DNA of 64,000 nucleotides from Paraburkholderia heleia NBRC 101817 (GCF_000739775.1 NZ_BBJH01000023.1:102765-166764), one strand, 5' to 3'. Positions 51,675-60,558 are shown, numbered from the stretch's first letter. Notes: a model not told the origin generated them from the sequence alone. Translations and numbers: made by a program.

Positions 51675-52325
51675 TCAATCCACTGTCAGATCGTCCACCA
51701 CGGCGCGCACGCCAGGCGCGGCCCACGCTGCGCCTCGCGCCACCGCGCGTTCGGCGAACGAGTGAACCTTTCCGGACAGCCGGACCGTGCCGTCGTGCAC
51801 GGTAACCTGAATATGGCGCGCCTCGCGGTCAGCATGCCGGCGCATGGCGTCCAGGATGTCGTTGCTGATCTTCTCCGGCGCCACCTTGTGATGGACCTCG
51901 ATGTGATCCGCCACGTCCGCGACACCGCGCAACTGGGTGATAGCGCGCACCGCTGTCTGACTCTGCCACGGCCAGTCCACCTCGCCCCTGAGCACGACAT
52001 GGCCGTGCTCCACCTCCACCTGCACGGCTTCGGCGCTCAGCCCGGCTGTCCAGCGCAAAACGGAACGCGCGATGTTCGCGATGTCCTCGTCGGTGCGAAC
52101 GTCCTCGCCCGGTAGACGCACACCCAGTTCGACCACTAGCGCGCGCACGCCGCCGACGCGGCGAACCGCCTGTTCGGCGGCAATCTTCTCGCCAAGGCTC
52201 GAGAGATGCCCGGCGAGCGTCACGACGCCGTCCTTCACCTCGACCCCGATACACGAAGCGCTTACCGCGGGCTCCCACTCCAGTTCCGCTTCCACGTCAT
52301 GCTTGAGCTGCAAATCGGTCTTCAT
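51675..52325 (-). CDS. Triple BON-domain protein C
   Basis: A 216-residue three-BON protein starting MKTDLQLKHDVEAELEWEP, with a GGAGG ribosome site. Length and layout match the proteins at 34990 and 36414. VEVKDGVVTLAG, VEHGHVVLRGEVDW and VHDGTVRLSGKV mark the three repeats. No signal peptide. An FNR-type box lies 69 nt upstream. It appears monocistronic. Confidence 0.9.
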   Translation of the reverse strand: MKTDLQLKHDVEAELEWEPAVSASCIGVEVKDGVVTLAGHLSSLGEKIAAEQAVRRVGGVRALVVELGVRLPGEDVRTDEDIANIARSVLRWTAGLSAEAVQVEVEHGHVVLRGEVDWPWQSQTAVRAITQLRGVADVADHIEVHHKVAPEKISNDILDAMRRHADREARHIQVTVHDGTVRLSGKVHSFAERAVARGAAWAAPGVRAVVDDLTVD

Positions 52326-52394
52326 CGTCGCCTCCATTGAACTGGCCCAAAGCGGACCGTCCATGCGAGCGTGGCACGAAGCGCACCCCGGCGA

Positions 52395-52408
52395 CTGATC
52401 TGCATCAA
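52395..52408. promoter_or_regulatory. FNR-type box for BON protein C
   Basis: CTGAT-CTGC-ATCAA has one mismatch from consensus. It ends 69 nt before the minus-strand start. The remaining gap to 52705 holds nothing else I can support. Confidence 0.72.
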
Positions 52409-52705
52409 ATGCCGAATTGCGCCCTCATCTCGGCGCTGCCCTTCGCACATCCCGTCGGTCGAGCGACGCCTGTGCGGCAATCCGCATCGGCATTTCATCC
52501 GCTCCCGTGTCAGCCATTTCTGACATGCCGTGCACAGATCACACATCAATCTCAGCCAGGGCTGATTGTTGCCGCTCGGGCCAAAACCAATACTTGAGGC
52601 GTGGCGAAAGCGAATGTGTTCGGTGATCGCGCGGCGCACAAGGCCGGCTTCAGGGACGCTGTCCCGGTTGTGCCAGGCGCCGCCGCAATGTCCGGGAGCA
52701 AAGTC

Positions 52706-53221
52706 ATGGACCAGCACGAGGAATCCTGTTTTCCTGACGCCGTGTTTGCGCGCGATCTCCAGGTCGGCGCCCACCTCGCCACGAAGCGCCCCGGTTATAT
52801 GCATCACGGCATCTACATCGGCCATGGCCGCGTCATTCACTACGCCGGCCTTTCGCGCTGTCTTGGCCGTGGCCCGATCGAGGTCATCTCCATCGATCGA
52901 TTCGCGGCGGGATCCGGCTTCAAGGTCGTACCGCACCCCCACTCGCAATACACGGGCGTCGAGATCGCCCGCCGCGCGGTATCGCGACTCGGCGAGCAGG
53001 ACTACCGGTTGCTCACCAACAATTGCGAACATCTCTGTTTGTGGTGCGTGATCGGCCACGGCAAAAGCGACCAGGTCGATGCGTGCATCCGCAATCCTGC
53101 CCGCGCGGCGCGAGTCCTCTTCACCCTCTTCACCCTGTTGTTCGGCAGATTGATCCGCAACTGCATGCTCACGTCGTTCGTCAAGACAAGTGGCGTCCCC
53201 GTCTCGGTGCTGAACGGTTGA
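52706..53221 (+). CDS. LRAT-like (NlpC/P60 superfamily) protein
   Basis: A 171-residue protein with the LRAT/H-rev107-like signature: HHGIYIGHGRVIHYAG carries the conserved His, and NCEHLCLWCVIG holds the Cys nucleophile in the NCEH context. Relatives are lipid acyltransferases or phospholipases, or peptidases in the wider superfamily. A hydrophobic segment (VLFTLFTLLFGRLI) lies near the C-terminus. The ATG at 52706 follows GGGAG; the frame is open further upstream. It may act on lipids together with the acyltransferase fusion in this island. No FNR box is directly upstream. Confidence 0.8.
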   Translation: MDQHEESCFPDAVFARDLQVGAHLATKRPGYMHHGIYIGHGRVIHYAGLSRCLGRGPIEVISIDRFAAGSGFKVVPHPHSQYTGVEIARRAVSRLGEQDYRLLTNNCEHLCLWCVIGHGKSDQVDACIRNPARAARVLFTLFTLLFGRLIRNCMLTSFVKTSGVPVSVLNG

Positions 53222-53314
53222 TCCGGCTCGCCGAAACCATCTCGAGCGCCACCCGCGCATGCTGCCGGCCATTCAGGATTACACCGGCCATGAGGCCGGG
53301 CAGCCTCCGATAGA

Positions 53315-53328
53315 TTGACGTGCATCAA
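53315..53328. promoter_or_regulatory. FNR-type box for the flippase-like gene
   Basis: TTGAC-GTGC-ATCAA has one mismatch from consensus. It ends 89 nt before the start at 53418 and is the last box of the island. Confidence 0.77.
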
Positions 53329-53417
53329 GCCTGAGCGATGCTGCTCGCCGAGAATCCCTTTGCTGGCGCGCGATCGCTACGCGTTGCGCCGATGCCCATT
53401 CCTTGAGACAGGTTTCG

Positions 53418-54527
53418 ATGAATGCTGGCCCATCCACTCCGCACCCGGATGGCGAATCATCCGTGGCGCAAGCCGACGCGCCCCTCGCGCAACGTGCGGC
53501 CCCCAGTGCCCGGACGATGCTCGCTGCGCCCGCGCGAAGGCGCGCACAGGCCGCCTGGGCAATGGGCCTCCTCTGTCTGCTCGCGCTCGTGCTCATGGTC
53601 GTCCACGCCAGTTCGCTCGAGCGCAGTCTCGCGCTCGCACGTGCAGCGCGTCCAGGCTGGCTGCTGATCGCGCTCGCAGCGCAGATCGCAACCTACGTGT
53701 GCGCTGCGCTCGTCTGGCGCCAACCGCTTCAGGATTCGGGCTATGCATTACCGATGCGCGTGCTCATACGCCTTGGCGTCGTCAAGGTGTTTACCGACCA
53801 GGCTCTGCCGAGCGCGGGGCTCGGAGGTAGCCTGATGGCGATACGCGGGCTGCTGCGCAACGGCGTCCCGCGTTCGATCGCATTGACGGCACTGTTGTCG
53901 AGCCTCCTCTCTCGCGACATCGCCTTCTTGATCGTGGTACTCGCGAGCGCCGCAATCCTGTGGCTACGTCACGCCGCGGGCGCCGCACTCCTCATCGGCG
54001 TCGCGGTATTCCTGCTGGTGCTCCTGCTCGTGCCCGCGTTTCTCATCGCGTTGCATCGCTGGAACCGCGATCCGCGTGTCGCCGCGCTCGGCAAATGGCT
54101 GCATCTGTCGCGCCTGATCGAATCGTTCAACGACGTTCCACTCGATCTGCTGCTAAACCCGCGCGTACTCGTGCGCACGGTCGCCCTGCAGCTCGCGATC
54201 TTTCTTCTCGATGCAGGCACCCTGTGGGTCGCGTTGGGTGCAGTGGGCGCTCAGACGCGATTCGTCGTGGCGTTCGCGAGCTTTGCCGTCGCGTCCATGG
54301 CGGCGACCATCGGGCCGGTGCCAGTCGGCCTCGGCACGTTCGAGGCGGCTTCAGTCGGCATGTTGAAGCTACTCGGCGTGCCGCTCGAGGCAGCACTTGC
54401 GGCAACGCTGCTGCTGCGCGGTTTCACCTTCTGGCTGCCGATGTTGCCCGGCTTCTGGCTTGCCCGCTTCGAGCTTCGCGCGAGCCGGCGCAAGGCAGCC
54501 ACGTCGGACGAACCTTCAATCCATTAG
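53418..54527 (+). CDS. UPF0104/LPG-synthase-TM-like membrane protein
   Basis: A 369-residue protein with a polar N-terminus of about 45 residues and about eight membrane helices. Motifs QALPSAGLGGSLMAIRGLLRNG and GPVPVGLGTFEAASVGMLKLLG are hallmarks of the YbhN/lysylphosphatidylglycerol-synthetase membrane family, which includes lipid flippases. No catalytic C-terminal domain is present. An FNR-type box lies 89 nt upstream. A TTG start at 53403 is an alternative. Likely role is lipid or precursor movement across the inner membrane, by family only. Confidence 0.85.
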   Translation: MNAGPSTPHPDGESSVAQADAPLAQRAAPSARTMLAAPARRRAQAAWAMGLLCLLALVLMVVHASSLERSLALARAARPGWLLIALAAQIATYVCAALVWRQPLQDSGYALPMRVLIRLGVVKVFTDQALPSAGLGGSLMAIRGLLRNGVPRSIALTALLSSLLSRDIAFLIVVLASAAILWLRHAAGAALLIGVAVFLLVLLLVPAFLIALHRWNRDPRVAALGKWLHLSRLIESFNDVPLDLLLNPRVLVRTVALQLAIFLLDAGTLWVALGAVGAQTRFVVAFASFAVASMAATIGPVPVGLGTFEAASVGMLKLLGVPLEAALAATLLLRGFTFWLPMLPGFWLARFELRASRRKAATSDEPSIH

Positions 54528-54531
54528 CACA

Positions 54532-54684
54532 ATGACAGTGACGGCAATGAACATGTCATCAGACCGGAATCACTTCGACACAATCGTCATTGGGTCACGA
54601 ATCGGCGGGCCCGCATGCGCGACGGCCCTGGCTGGATACGTTGAAGACGTGCTGGCCCTCGAGCGGCAACACGGTGCCGTCTAG
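54532..54684 (+). pseudogene. Remnant of an FAD-dependent oxidoreductase start
   Basis: About 50 codons that resemble the N-terminal FAD-binding segment of phytoene-desaturase-type oxidoreductases: DTIVIGSRIGGPACATALAG, then DVLALERQHGAV and a stop. The dinucleotide motif reads GSRIGG where GSGIGG is usual. Nothing of the remaining ~450 residues is seen; the DUF190 gene on the other strand begins to overlap its end. It is a fragment left by deletion. Confidence 0.65.
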
Positions 54685-55049
54685 GGCCGGTTATGACCGG
54701 GTATCGACAGGTGCTTTTTCGCCTTCGGCGGTTCCTCCCCGCCTAGCACTCCGAATTCGACGGGAGATTTCGTGTAGAAGACATGGACGCGCCCAGCCTC
54801 TACCGCGTCGAGCATGCGCTGCGCCTCATCCTCGGTGACGGCGAGGATGACCTGCACCGGTTGGTCGGCGAGATTCAGCAGATGCGCCCCATGATGCGCG
54901 CCCGCGTGCCCCGTGCCCTCCGCACAATTGATGACCGAGACGCCATGGATGCCCAACCGGCTCGCTTCGTGCAGCAGCCACTCACATACCGTCCGATGGT
55001 CGTGACGACGGTTATGTTCGGTATAAAACGTAAGCTGATAGCCGTTCAT
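54681..55049 (-). CDS. DUF190 (PII-like) protein 1
   Basis: A 122-residue DUF190 protein starting MNGYQLTFYTEHNRRHDHRTV, with a GGAGGAA ribosome site. Conserved features are the N-terminal strand, EWLLHEASRLGIHGVSVINCAEG and the C-terminal VFYTKSPVEFGVLG. The fold is related to the PII signalling proteins and members are often next to CrcB fluoride channels, but no crcB is nearby. A second copy follows upstream on the same strand at 55282. Confidence 0.85.
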   Translation of the reverse strand: MNGYQLTFYTEHNRRHDHRTVCEWLLHEASRLGIHGVSVINCAEGTGHAGAHHGAHLLNLADQPVQVILAVTEDEAQRMLDAVEAGRVHVFYTKSPVEFGVLGGEEPPKAKKHLSIPGHNRP

Positions 55050-55281
55050 GGGTTCCTCCGCCCACTCGCACGGGGGCCGCTGGGCAGTCGCGGCGACCGC
55101 GGGGCCGCCTGGCGCCGCCCCGCGCCGGAAGGACGTTTGGTTAGTACCGTTGGTCAATTGTAGTGCAACCGCCCGACGCCGGCGTATGCTGCGTCGCAGC
55201 GCGCCGGTTGTCATCGGCCCAGGTATGCGCCGTGAGCGGGATTCGCGATTGCAGCACCCGCCGCGACCTTGTCGAAGTCCA

Positions 55282-55611
55282 TCAACTCTCTTCTTTCGTC
55301 CCAAGCGTGGCGTATTCGATTCGCGCACGCGTATAAAAAAGGCGAACGCCGCCGACATCGAGCCTTTCAAGCAGATCGTCGATGTGGGCGTCTTCGGCAA
55401 TGAACGTGACGGCGACCGACTGTTCCGCAAGCTCAAAAAAGCGCGCCGCATGATATTTTCCCTTCGCATCGACGCCCTCTGCTATCTCGACAACCGTTGC
55501 GCCTTGAATGCCGGCGCATTTGGCCTCCTCGAGTATCCAGTCCACGACCGGGAGGTGCCGTACGCGATGACTCCGGTTAGCCGCGAATACAGTGAGTTGG
55601 CTACCTTGCAT
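55282..55611 (-). CDS. DUF190 (PII-like) protein 2
   Basis: A 109-residue DUF190 protein starting MQGSQLTVFAANRSHRVRHLPV with AGGAGG before the ATG. It has WILEEAKCAGIQGATVVEIAEG and ends RLFYTRARIEYATLG, matching its neighbour. The 232-nt gap between the two holds nothing recognisable. The role is unknown; PII-like folds often sense small molecules. Confidence 0.82.
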   Translation of the reverse strand: MQGSQLTVFAANRSHRVRHLPVVDWILEEAKCAGIQGATVVEIAEGVDAKGKYHAARFFELAEQSVAVTFIAEDAHIDDLLERLDVGGVRLFYTRARIEYATLGTKEES

Positions 55612-55813
55612 GAATGCCTCCTGCCGCCAGGTGATCGAATGTGCCGGGCCCTGGATGCGCCAGCGGGATGGCGGCGCTCACGACACGACAGCAACGGTTG
55701 AAAACGCAATAATTGCACATAGTCGCATGCCCGGCATCGCGCCTCGACGCCTGACGACCGCTGCGGTACGCGCCCGGCGACCCGGCAGCACGCAATGGGT
55801 CGGTACCGATCGG

Positions 55814-56497
55814 TCAAAAGCCCGGCTCATGGCGCGCGAGCAGCGCATTGGCCATCCACTGTAACGCACCGCACAGCAGCAGATAGACGAGCCCGACGAA
55901 CAGGAAGAGTTGCGCGGGATAGATCAGCAGACGGTTGTTGAGCTGATTGGCGAGGAACGTGAATTCCGGCACGCCAACGATATACGCGAGCGACGTATCC
56001 TTGATCAACGCCACCCACTGGTTGACGAACGACGGCATCATCACCCGCGCCGCTTGCGGCAGGATGATTTCGCGTAATGCCTGCCAGCGCGTGAAGCCAA
56101 GCGAAAGCGCTGCCTGTCCCTGCCCTGCGCCGATCGACGTGATGCCCGCATAAACCGAATGCGACAGATACGCACCACCGATCAGCGCCAGCGCACATAC
56201 GACGGTCGCAAGACCAGGCACGTCGATGTGCAGCAGGATCGGCATCAGGAAGAAGGTCCAGAAGATCAGCATCAGCACGGGTATCGCGCGAAAGAACGCG
56301 ACCACCGCGGTGAGCGCGAGACGGACGACTCCGCGTGTCATGGCGAGCGCAACGCCAAGCGCGAAACCGATCAGGGCCGCGAGCAACGCCGACACCGCCG
56401 AGAGCGCGACCGTCAGCGCAACGCCTCCCAGGGGGCCCGCCGGAAACGCGCCGATCATCAGATAACGCAAGGTGGGTAACCACGCGAACTCGTTCAC
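55814..56497 (-). CDS. Amino-acid ABC transporter permease (GltK/HisM-like)
   Basis: A 227-residue His/Glu/Gln/Arg/opine-type permease with about five membrane helices. The EAA loop is QAALSLGFTRWQALREIILPQAARVMMPSFVNQ. It overlaps the second permease gene by 4 nt (ATGA) and forms a heterodimer with it. No ATPase gene is present in the operon, so the ATP-binding subunit must come from elsewhere. Confidence 0.92.
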   Translation of the reverse strand: MNEFAWLPTLRYLMIGAFPAGPLGGVALTVALSAVSALLAALIGFALGVALAMTRGVVRLALTAVVAFFRAIPVLMLIFWTFFLMPILLHIDVPGLATVVCALALIGGAYLSHSVYAGITSIGAGQGQAALSLGFTRWQALREIILPQAARVMMPSFVNQWVALIKDTSLAYIVGVPEFTFLANQLNNRLLIYPAQLFLFVGLVYLLLCGALQWMANALLARHEPGF

Positions 56498-57225
56498 GCA
56501 CGGCCTCGCAGCAAACTGTGCAGGCCGGCGCGTTGCCAGAGCACCAGCGCGACTTCGATGACAGCGATGGCCAGCACATAGAATACGGTCGCGGTGCCGA
56601 ATGCCTGGAAGGTCCTGAAGCTTTCGCTATCGACCTGCCGCGACATGTACGAGAGTTCGCCAACGCCTATCGCCATCGTCAGCGACGAGTTTTTGATCAC
56701 GTTCATGTATTGACCAGCGAGCGGCGGCGTCGCAATGCGCAACGCCTGCGGCAGGATCACGTAACGCAAGGTGGAGTAGCGGCGCATGCCAAGCGTCGCA
56801 GCCGCGTGCCACTGTGCGTGGTTCACGCCGCGCATGCCGGCCAGGAACTCCTCGCCGATGAACGCCGTGGTGTAGCAGGTCAATCCGACCCATCCGGCGA
56901 ACAGTTCGAAACTCGGCCAGCGCAGCGTGAGCGGGCCAAACGTCGCGAGGTGGGGCGTGTTAAGCCAGGTCATCCAGCTGGACGGCAACATGGCCGCGAC
57001 GCCGAAGTACCAGAACAGCAATTGAACAAGCAGTGGAGAATTGCGGAAGACGAACACGTAGAGCGCCGCAGCGCGTGCAATCGCGCGATTGCGGGCCGTG
57101 CGCGCAACCGCAAGCAGAAAGCCCAGCGGCGTTGCGCACGACGCCGCGCTGGCAGAGAGCATTAGCGTTACAAAGAAGCCTTGTTCGAGCCACGCGAGAT
57201 ACTTCGGTTCAAGCCAGTTATGCAT
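56494..57225 (-). CDS. Amino-acid ABC transporter permease (GltJ/HisQ-like)
   Basis: A 243-residue permease of the same family. The EAA loop is HAAATLGMRRYSTLRYVILPQALRIATPPLAGQ. It lies 16 nt after the binding-protein gene and overlaps the next permease. The start at 57225 (MHNWLEPKYLAW) matches family length; the ribosome site is poor. Confidence 0.92.
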   Translation of the reverse strand: MHNWLEPKYLAWLEQGFFVTLMLSASAASCATPLGFLLAVARTARNRAIARAAALYVFVFRNSPLLVQLLFWYFGVAAMLPSSWMTWLNTPHLATFGPLTLRWPSFELFAGWVGLTCYTTAFIGEEFLAGMRGVNHAQWHAAATLGMRRYSTLRYVILPQALRIATPPLAGQYMNVIKNSSLTMAIGVGELSYMSRQVDSESFRTFQAFGTATVFYVLAIAVIEVALVLWQRAGLHSLLRGRA

Positions 57226-57241
57226 GAAGCGGGCGCCGCGC

Positions 57242-58075
57242 TCAACTGTTCTTTTGCGGATCGCCGATCTTGAAGAGACGGGGCAACGGAGCCGCACTCT
57301 TCGGGCCGAACCACTTGTTGTATATCTGCGCAGCTTCACCGTCGTTTTCCAGATGCGTCAGCGTGCTGTTCACCACATCGAGCAGACGCGTTTCGCCTTT
57401 GGGCACACCAACGCCTTCGTAGTCGTTCGAGATCGTGAACGGGGAAATCTCATAGCTCGCCTTGTCCGGCGCGCGCGCAAGCAACGCGACGAGCTTCGGA
57501 CCGTCCTGCGTGATGGCCTGCACGTTGCCCGTGCGCAGCGCAGCGAAAGCGAACGGCGTGTCATCGTAAGCGACGATGGTTGCGTTCGGGAATTTCGCGC
57601 GCACCTGCTGCTCGTTGGTCGTACCTTTATCTGCGCCGATACGCAAACCATCGATCTGCTCCAAAGACTTCAATACACCCTTCCTTGCAATGAACTGGGT
57701 ACCGGACGCGAAGTATGGCGTGCTGAAATCCACCTCCTTCCTGCGTTCGTCGGTAATCGTAAAGTTGGCGAAGACCAGATCGACCTTTCCCGACTTCAGG
57801 AATGCGACGCGATTGGCGGGATTGGTGGGCTGAATTTCGAGCTTCACGCCGAGACGCCTGGCGACGGCGCGCGCATAGTCCACGTCGAGCCCAACGATCT
57901 GATTGTCTTTCGGATCGACGAAGCCGAACGGCGGGTTGCTGTCGAATGCAGCCACACGCAACACGCCCGCCCGCTTGATGTCGTCCAGACGATCCGCATG
58001 CGCGGTGGTCGATGCCACCACCAGAAGTGCTGTCAACAGTGCGCCTGGCACCGCGCCCCAGATGCTGCTTTTCAT
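57242..58075 (-). CDS. Periplasmic amino-acid-binding protein of ABC transporter
   Basis: A 277-residue solute-binding protein (SBP_bac_3 type) with a signal peptide ending near STTAHA. Family motifs include VLRVAAFDSNPPFGFVD, GLDVDYARAVARRLGV, KSGKVDLVFANFTITDERRKEVDFSTPYF and IGADKGTTNE. It should capture a polar or acidic amino acid for the two permeases encoded after it. AAGGAA is the ribosome site. The 481-nt gap upstream (58076-58556) is less GC-rich and shows no gene or box I can support. Confidence 0.93.
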   Translation of the reverse strand: MKSSIWGAVPGALLTALLVVASTTAHADRLDDIKRAGVLRVAAFDSNPPFGFVDPKDNQIVGLDVDYARAVARRLGVKLEIQPTNPANRVAFLKSGKVDLVFANFTITDERRKEVDFSTPYFASGTQFIARKGVLKSLEQIDGLRIGADKGTTNEQQVRAKFPNATIVAYDDTPFAFAALRTGNVQAITQDGPKLVALLARAPDKASYEISPFTISNDYEGVGVPKGETRLLDVVNSTLTHLENDGEAAQIYNKWFGPKSAAPLPRLFKIGDPQKNS

Positions 58076-58556
58076 TGTCGGATTTCCTTCCTTTCTCGTT
58101 GCCCTTGCGTTGCCGCTGAATCTACGCGCTGGCGAAGTACGCAGCCTATCTGCATGACAGGCGCGAACGAACCAAATATTTTTCAGATCCAAAGCGTCGT
58201 TGGCGATATAGGAAAAACGGCACACCGCAAGCGCCGGAGGTAATGTTGACGCATGCTTCTTTGCATGCAGCCTCGCGCTGCAACTCTTGCCGGGAAAATC
58301 GCATCGGCCCGGTAATGTCGACTATGGCAATACCATCGACTTGCATTTCTTTCGCGCGCAAAAAAATTGAATGCGAACAGGTTCCCAGGCTCTTACAACT
58401 TCAAGGGGCTATCACGCTTGACCTGGGCATGTCGGCTGCTTAGCATCGACACGGGACTTTGCTTTGAGCTTCTTAAGCGATGAGTCGATGAGTCGGCTTC
58501 AGACTTCAGCAATGCTCGCTGCAACGCCCGGTTTGTCTGTTTCAGGGGGGGCTTTT

Positions 58557-58973
58557 ATGTCTTACCGCCGCTGGAGGTCTCCTGCCGAGACCGCAGAATG
58601 GATCATCCTCGTCGGCGCAGCGTTCGCAGTGCTGGGCGGGTGGATACCCTGGATGGGCCACGCGCCTTACTACTTCGTTGCCGGTATCGCACTGATCGGC
58701 GCTGGCATCCTCATGCTTTGGAACCGCTCAGCGGGACTATGGTGGTATTTCGGCATGTTCGTCGCCGCCCTGATCTGGTCGATCTTCAAGGTTGGGCTGG
58801 ATGGCTGGAGCCTGCTGCCGCGACTCTTCGTGCTCGCACTGATCGGCATAGGGATAAGCCTGGTCATCCTCAGCAGTTCGGCAGTCGGCCGGCCACTGCG
58901 CGTGGCGGCAATCATCACGGCGGTGTTCTACGTCGTGGCGATCGCCAGCATGCTCTGGTCCGCCATCTCCTGA
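58557..58973 (+). CDS. Orphan membrane domain like the anchor of PQQ glucose dehydrogenase
   Basis: A 138-residue protein with four to five membrane helices and a GGGGGG ribosome site. The pattern WIPWMGHAPYYFVAGIALIGAGILML, WWYFGMFVAALIWSIFKVGLDGWSLLPR resembles the N-terminal quinone-binding membrane region of membrane-bound quinoprotein glucose dehydrogenase, without the catalytic propeller. It may be a stand-alone partner or a remnant kept as a separate protein. The gap downstream (58974-59349) shows nothing I can support. Confidence 0.6.
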   Translation: MSYRRWRSPAETAEWIILVGAAFAVLGGWIPWMGHAPYYFVAGIALIGAGILMLWNRSAGLWWYFGMFVAALIWSIFKVGLDGWSLLPRLFVLALIGIGISLVILSSSAVGRPLRVAAIITAVFYVVAIASMLWSAIS

Positions 58974-59349
58974 TCAGAACCGAACGCGTCCAATCACATA
59001 AAAATCTTTCGGTCGTCGCAATCGCGGGCTTCGCCGTCGGTCGGGTCTCCGCCTGGTTGATCATTCAAGGACTAGTCGAGCGGCAACTCGTGCCGAAGGC
59101 CGAACGCATTCATGAGATGGTGCGGTGCGTTTTACCGCAAGTCCGCATTCCTCCTACCACACCGGCACCACGCATTAGTCGTCCGCCGCCAATTTCAAGC
59201 AATCGGAATACTTTCGCGCGTTGCGCGTCCTGTTTCGATGGATCATAGGGATATGCCTCCGATGATCATATGTATTTTATTCGGAGTCCAGATCGATAAG
59301 GAAAATACGAAATTGACGCGCCGCCGTATCGGACTACCGGGACAACATA

Positions 59350-60558
59350 ATGCGAAACTCACCGACCGAGACTGCTTTCCTTCCCGAACTCGCCGACCGC
59401 GCGGAAACGGGTAGTATTCGACACGAGGTCTGCGGATGCAGCACCCACGCGGACTTCCTGAAACTGCGCCCTTCCTGGGAAGCCGTCTGCACGGCGTGCC
59501 CGGCGACACTCGAGTTTACGTACTGTGAACTCGCCGCGGCCAAGGCGTTTGCCCGCGGCGCGGCGGTCAATGTCGCGCTCGTCTACGACGGCACCGCGCT
59601 CGTCGCGCTTTGGCCGCTGTGCATAGCGCGCGAAGGCCCATGCCGGGTCGCGCGCGCACTTGGCTGCGGAAGCAACGAGGAATATGGCGGCCCGCTCGTA
59701 TCCGATCGAGGCGACTGGCGCTTCTACGACGCCGCCGTCGATGCGTTGCGCGGCGTCGACGCCGACGTGCTGGAGATACGGTTCGTCGAACGCGATAGCC
59801 CGCTTCACGCGGCGCTCTCGCGTGCACCTCTGTCGTGGGTCTTGCGCGCCCTTCCGGAGCGCTGGCGCCTGCTGTCCGGGTACTCCATGGAGTTGTCGCG
59901 TTTCCCCACTTTCGACGCCTTCATCGCCACGAGGCCCGACTCGCTGCGGCGCCCATTGCGGCGCCTCGCAAGGAGGCTTTCGGAGGACGGCTCGGTTGAA
60001 TACGGCTGGTGTAAGAACGTCGACGACGCACGAGCAGTACTCACATGGCTCTTTGCGAAAAAGCGCAGCTGGGCGCTCGCTCGCGGCCTCGACGCCCCTT
60101 ATCTGATGAATGACGACGTACGCGACTTTTTCATCGAACTCGCCGTGCGGACCGATCTCGCTACCACTCCACTGGTCTCGTTCGTCAAACTGGACGGCGT
60201 ACCCATTGCGGCATCCGTCAATTTGACCGGGCCGCACAGACTCGAGTATTTCATCACGACGTATGACGAGGCCTATGCCGCCCGTTCCGTCGGCAACCTG
60301 CTTGTCGACAGCATGGCGCGATGGGCGCTCGAGAACGGCCGTGATTTCGATTTCCGTCCGTACTTCTCGAGCTACAAGGAGCGTTGGTCAAATCACAAAA
60401 GCTGGTATGAGTCGCATTTCGTCATACTCACCTGGCGCGGCAGGCTCGTTGAGTTTCCCCTTGCCGCGGGGCAGCTTCGTCGCGTATTGCGCAGGGCGCG
60501 CGAGTTTGCCATCGACCCGCTGCGCGCGAAGCTGCGTGCCCTGACGTCCGCGCGGTGA
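59350..60558 (+). CDS. GNAT/BioF2-like acetyltransferase
   Basis: A 402-residue protein of the BioF2-like/CelD GNAT group. The N-terminal half carries ALVALWPLCIAREG and GSNEEYGGPLV; the C-terminal half has WLFAKKRSWALARGL, FVKLDGVPIAASVNL, YDEAYAARSVGNLLVDSMARWALENGRDFDFRPYFSSYKERW. Such proteins add acyl groups during polysaccharide or envelope synthesis. Substrate unknown. It appears to be alone. Confidence 0.8.
   Translation: MRNSPTETAFLPELADRAETGSIRHEVCGCSTHADFLKLRPSWEAVCTACPATLEFTYCELAAAKAFARGAAVNVALVYDGTALVALWPLCIAREGPCRVARALGCGSNEEYGGPLVSDRGDWRFYDAAVDALRGVDADVLEIRFVERDSPLHAALSRAPLSWVLRALPERWRLLSGYSMELSRFPTFDAFIATRPDSLRRPLRRLARRLSEDGSVEYGWCKNVDDARAVLTWLFAKKRSWALARGLDAPYLMNDDVRDFFIELAVRTDLATTPLVSFVKLDGVPIAASVNLTGPHRLEYFITTYDEAYAARSVGNLLVDSMARWALENGRDFDFRPYFSSYKERWSNHKSWYESHFVILTWRGRLVEFPLAAGQLRRVLRRAREFAIDPLRAKLRALTSAR

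Noticed and set aside
55050..55281. Possible crcB fluoride channel between the two DUF190 genes
   Set aside because: DUF190 genes often neighbour crcB, but no hydrophobic frame is present in this gap on either strand.
58974..59349. Possible gene after the orphan membrane protein (segment reading AGFAVGRVSAWLIIQGLVERQL)
   Set aside because: There is no start with a ribosome site, and the downstream part is low-complexity; I could not support a protein here.
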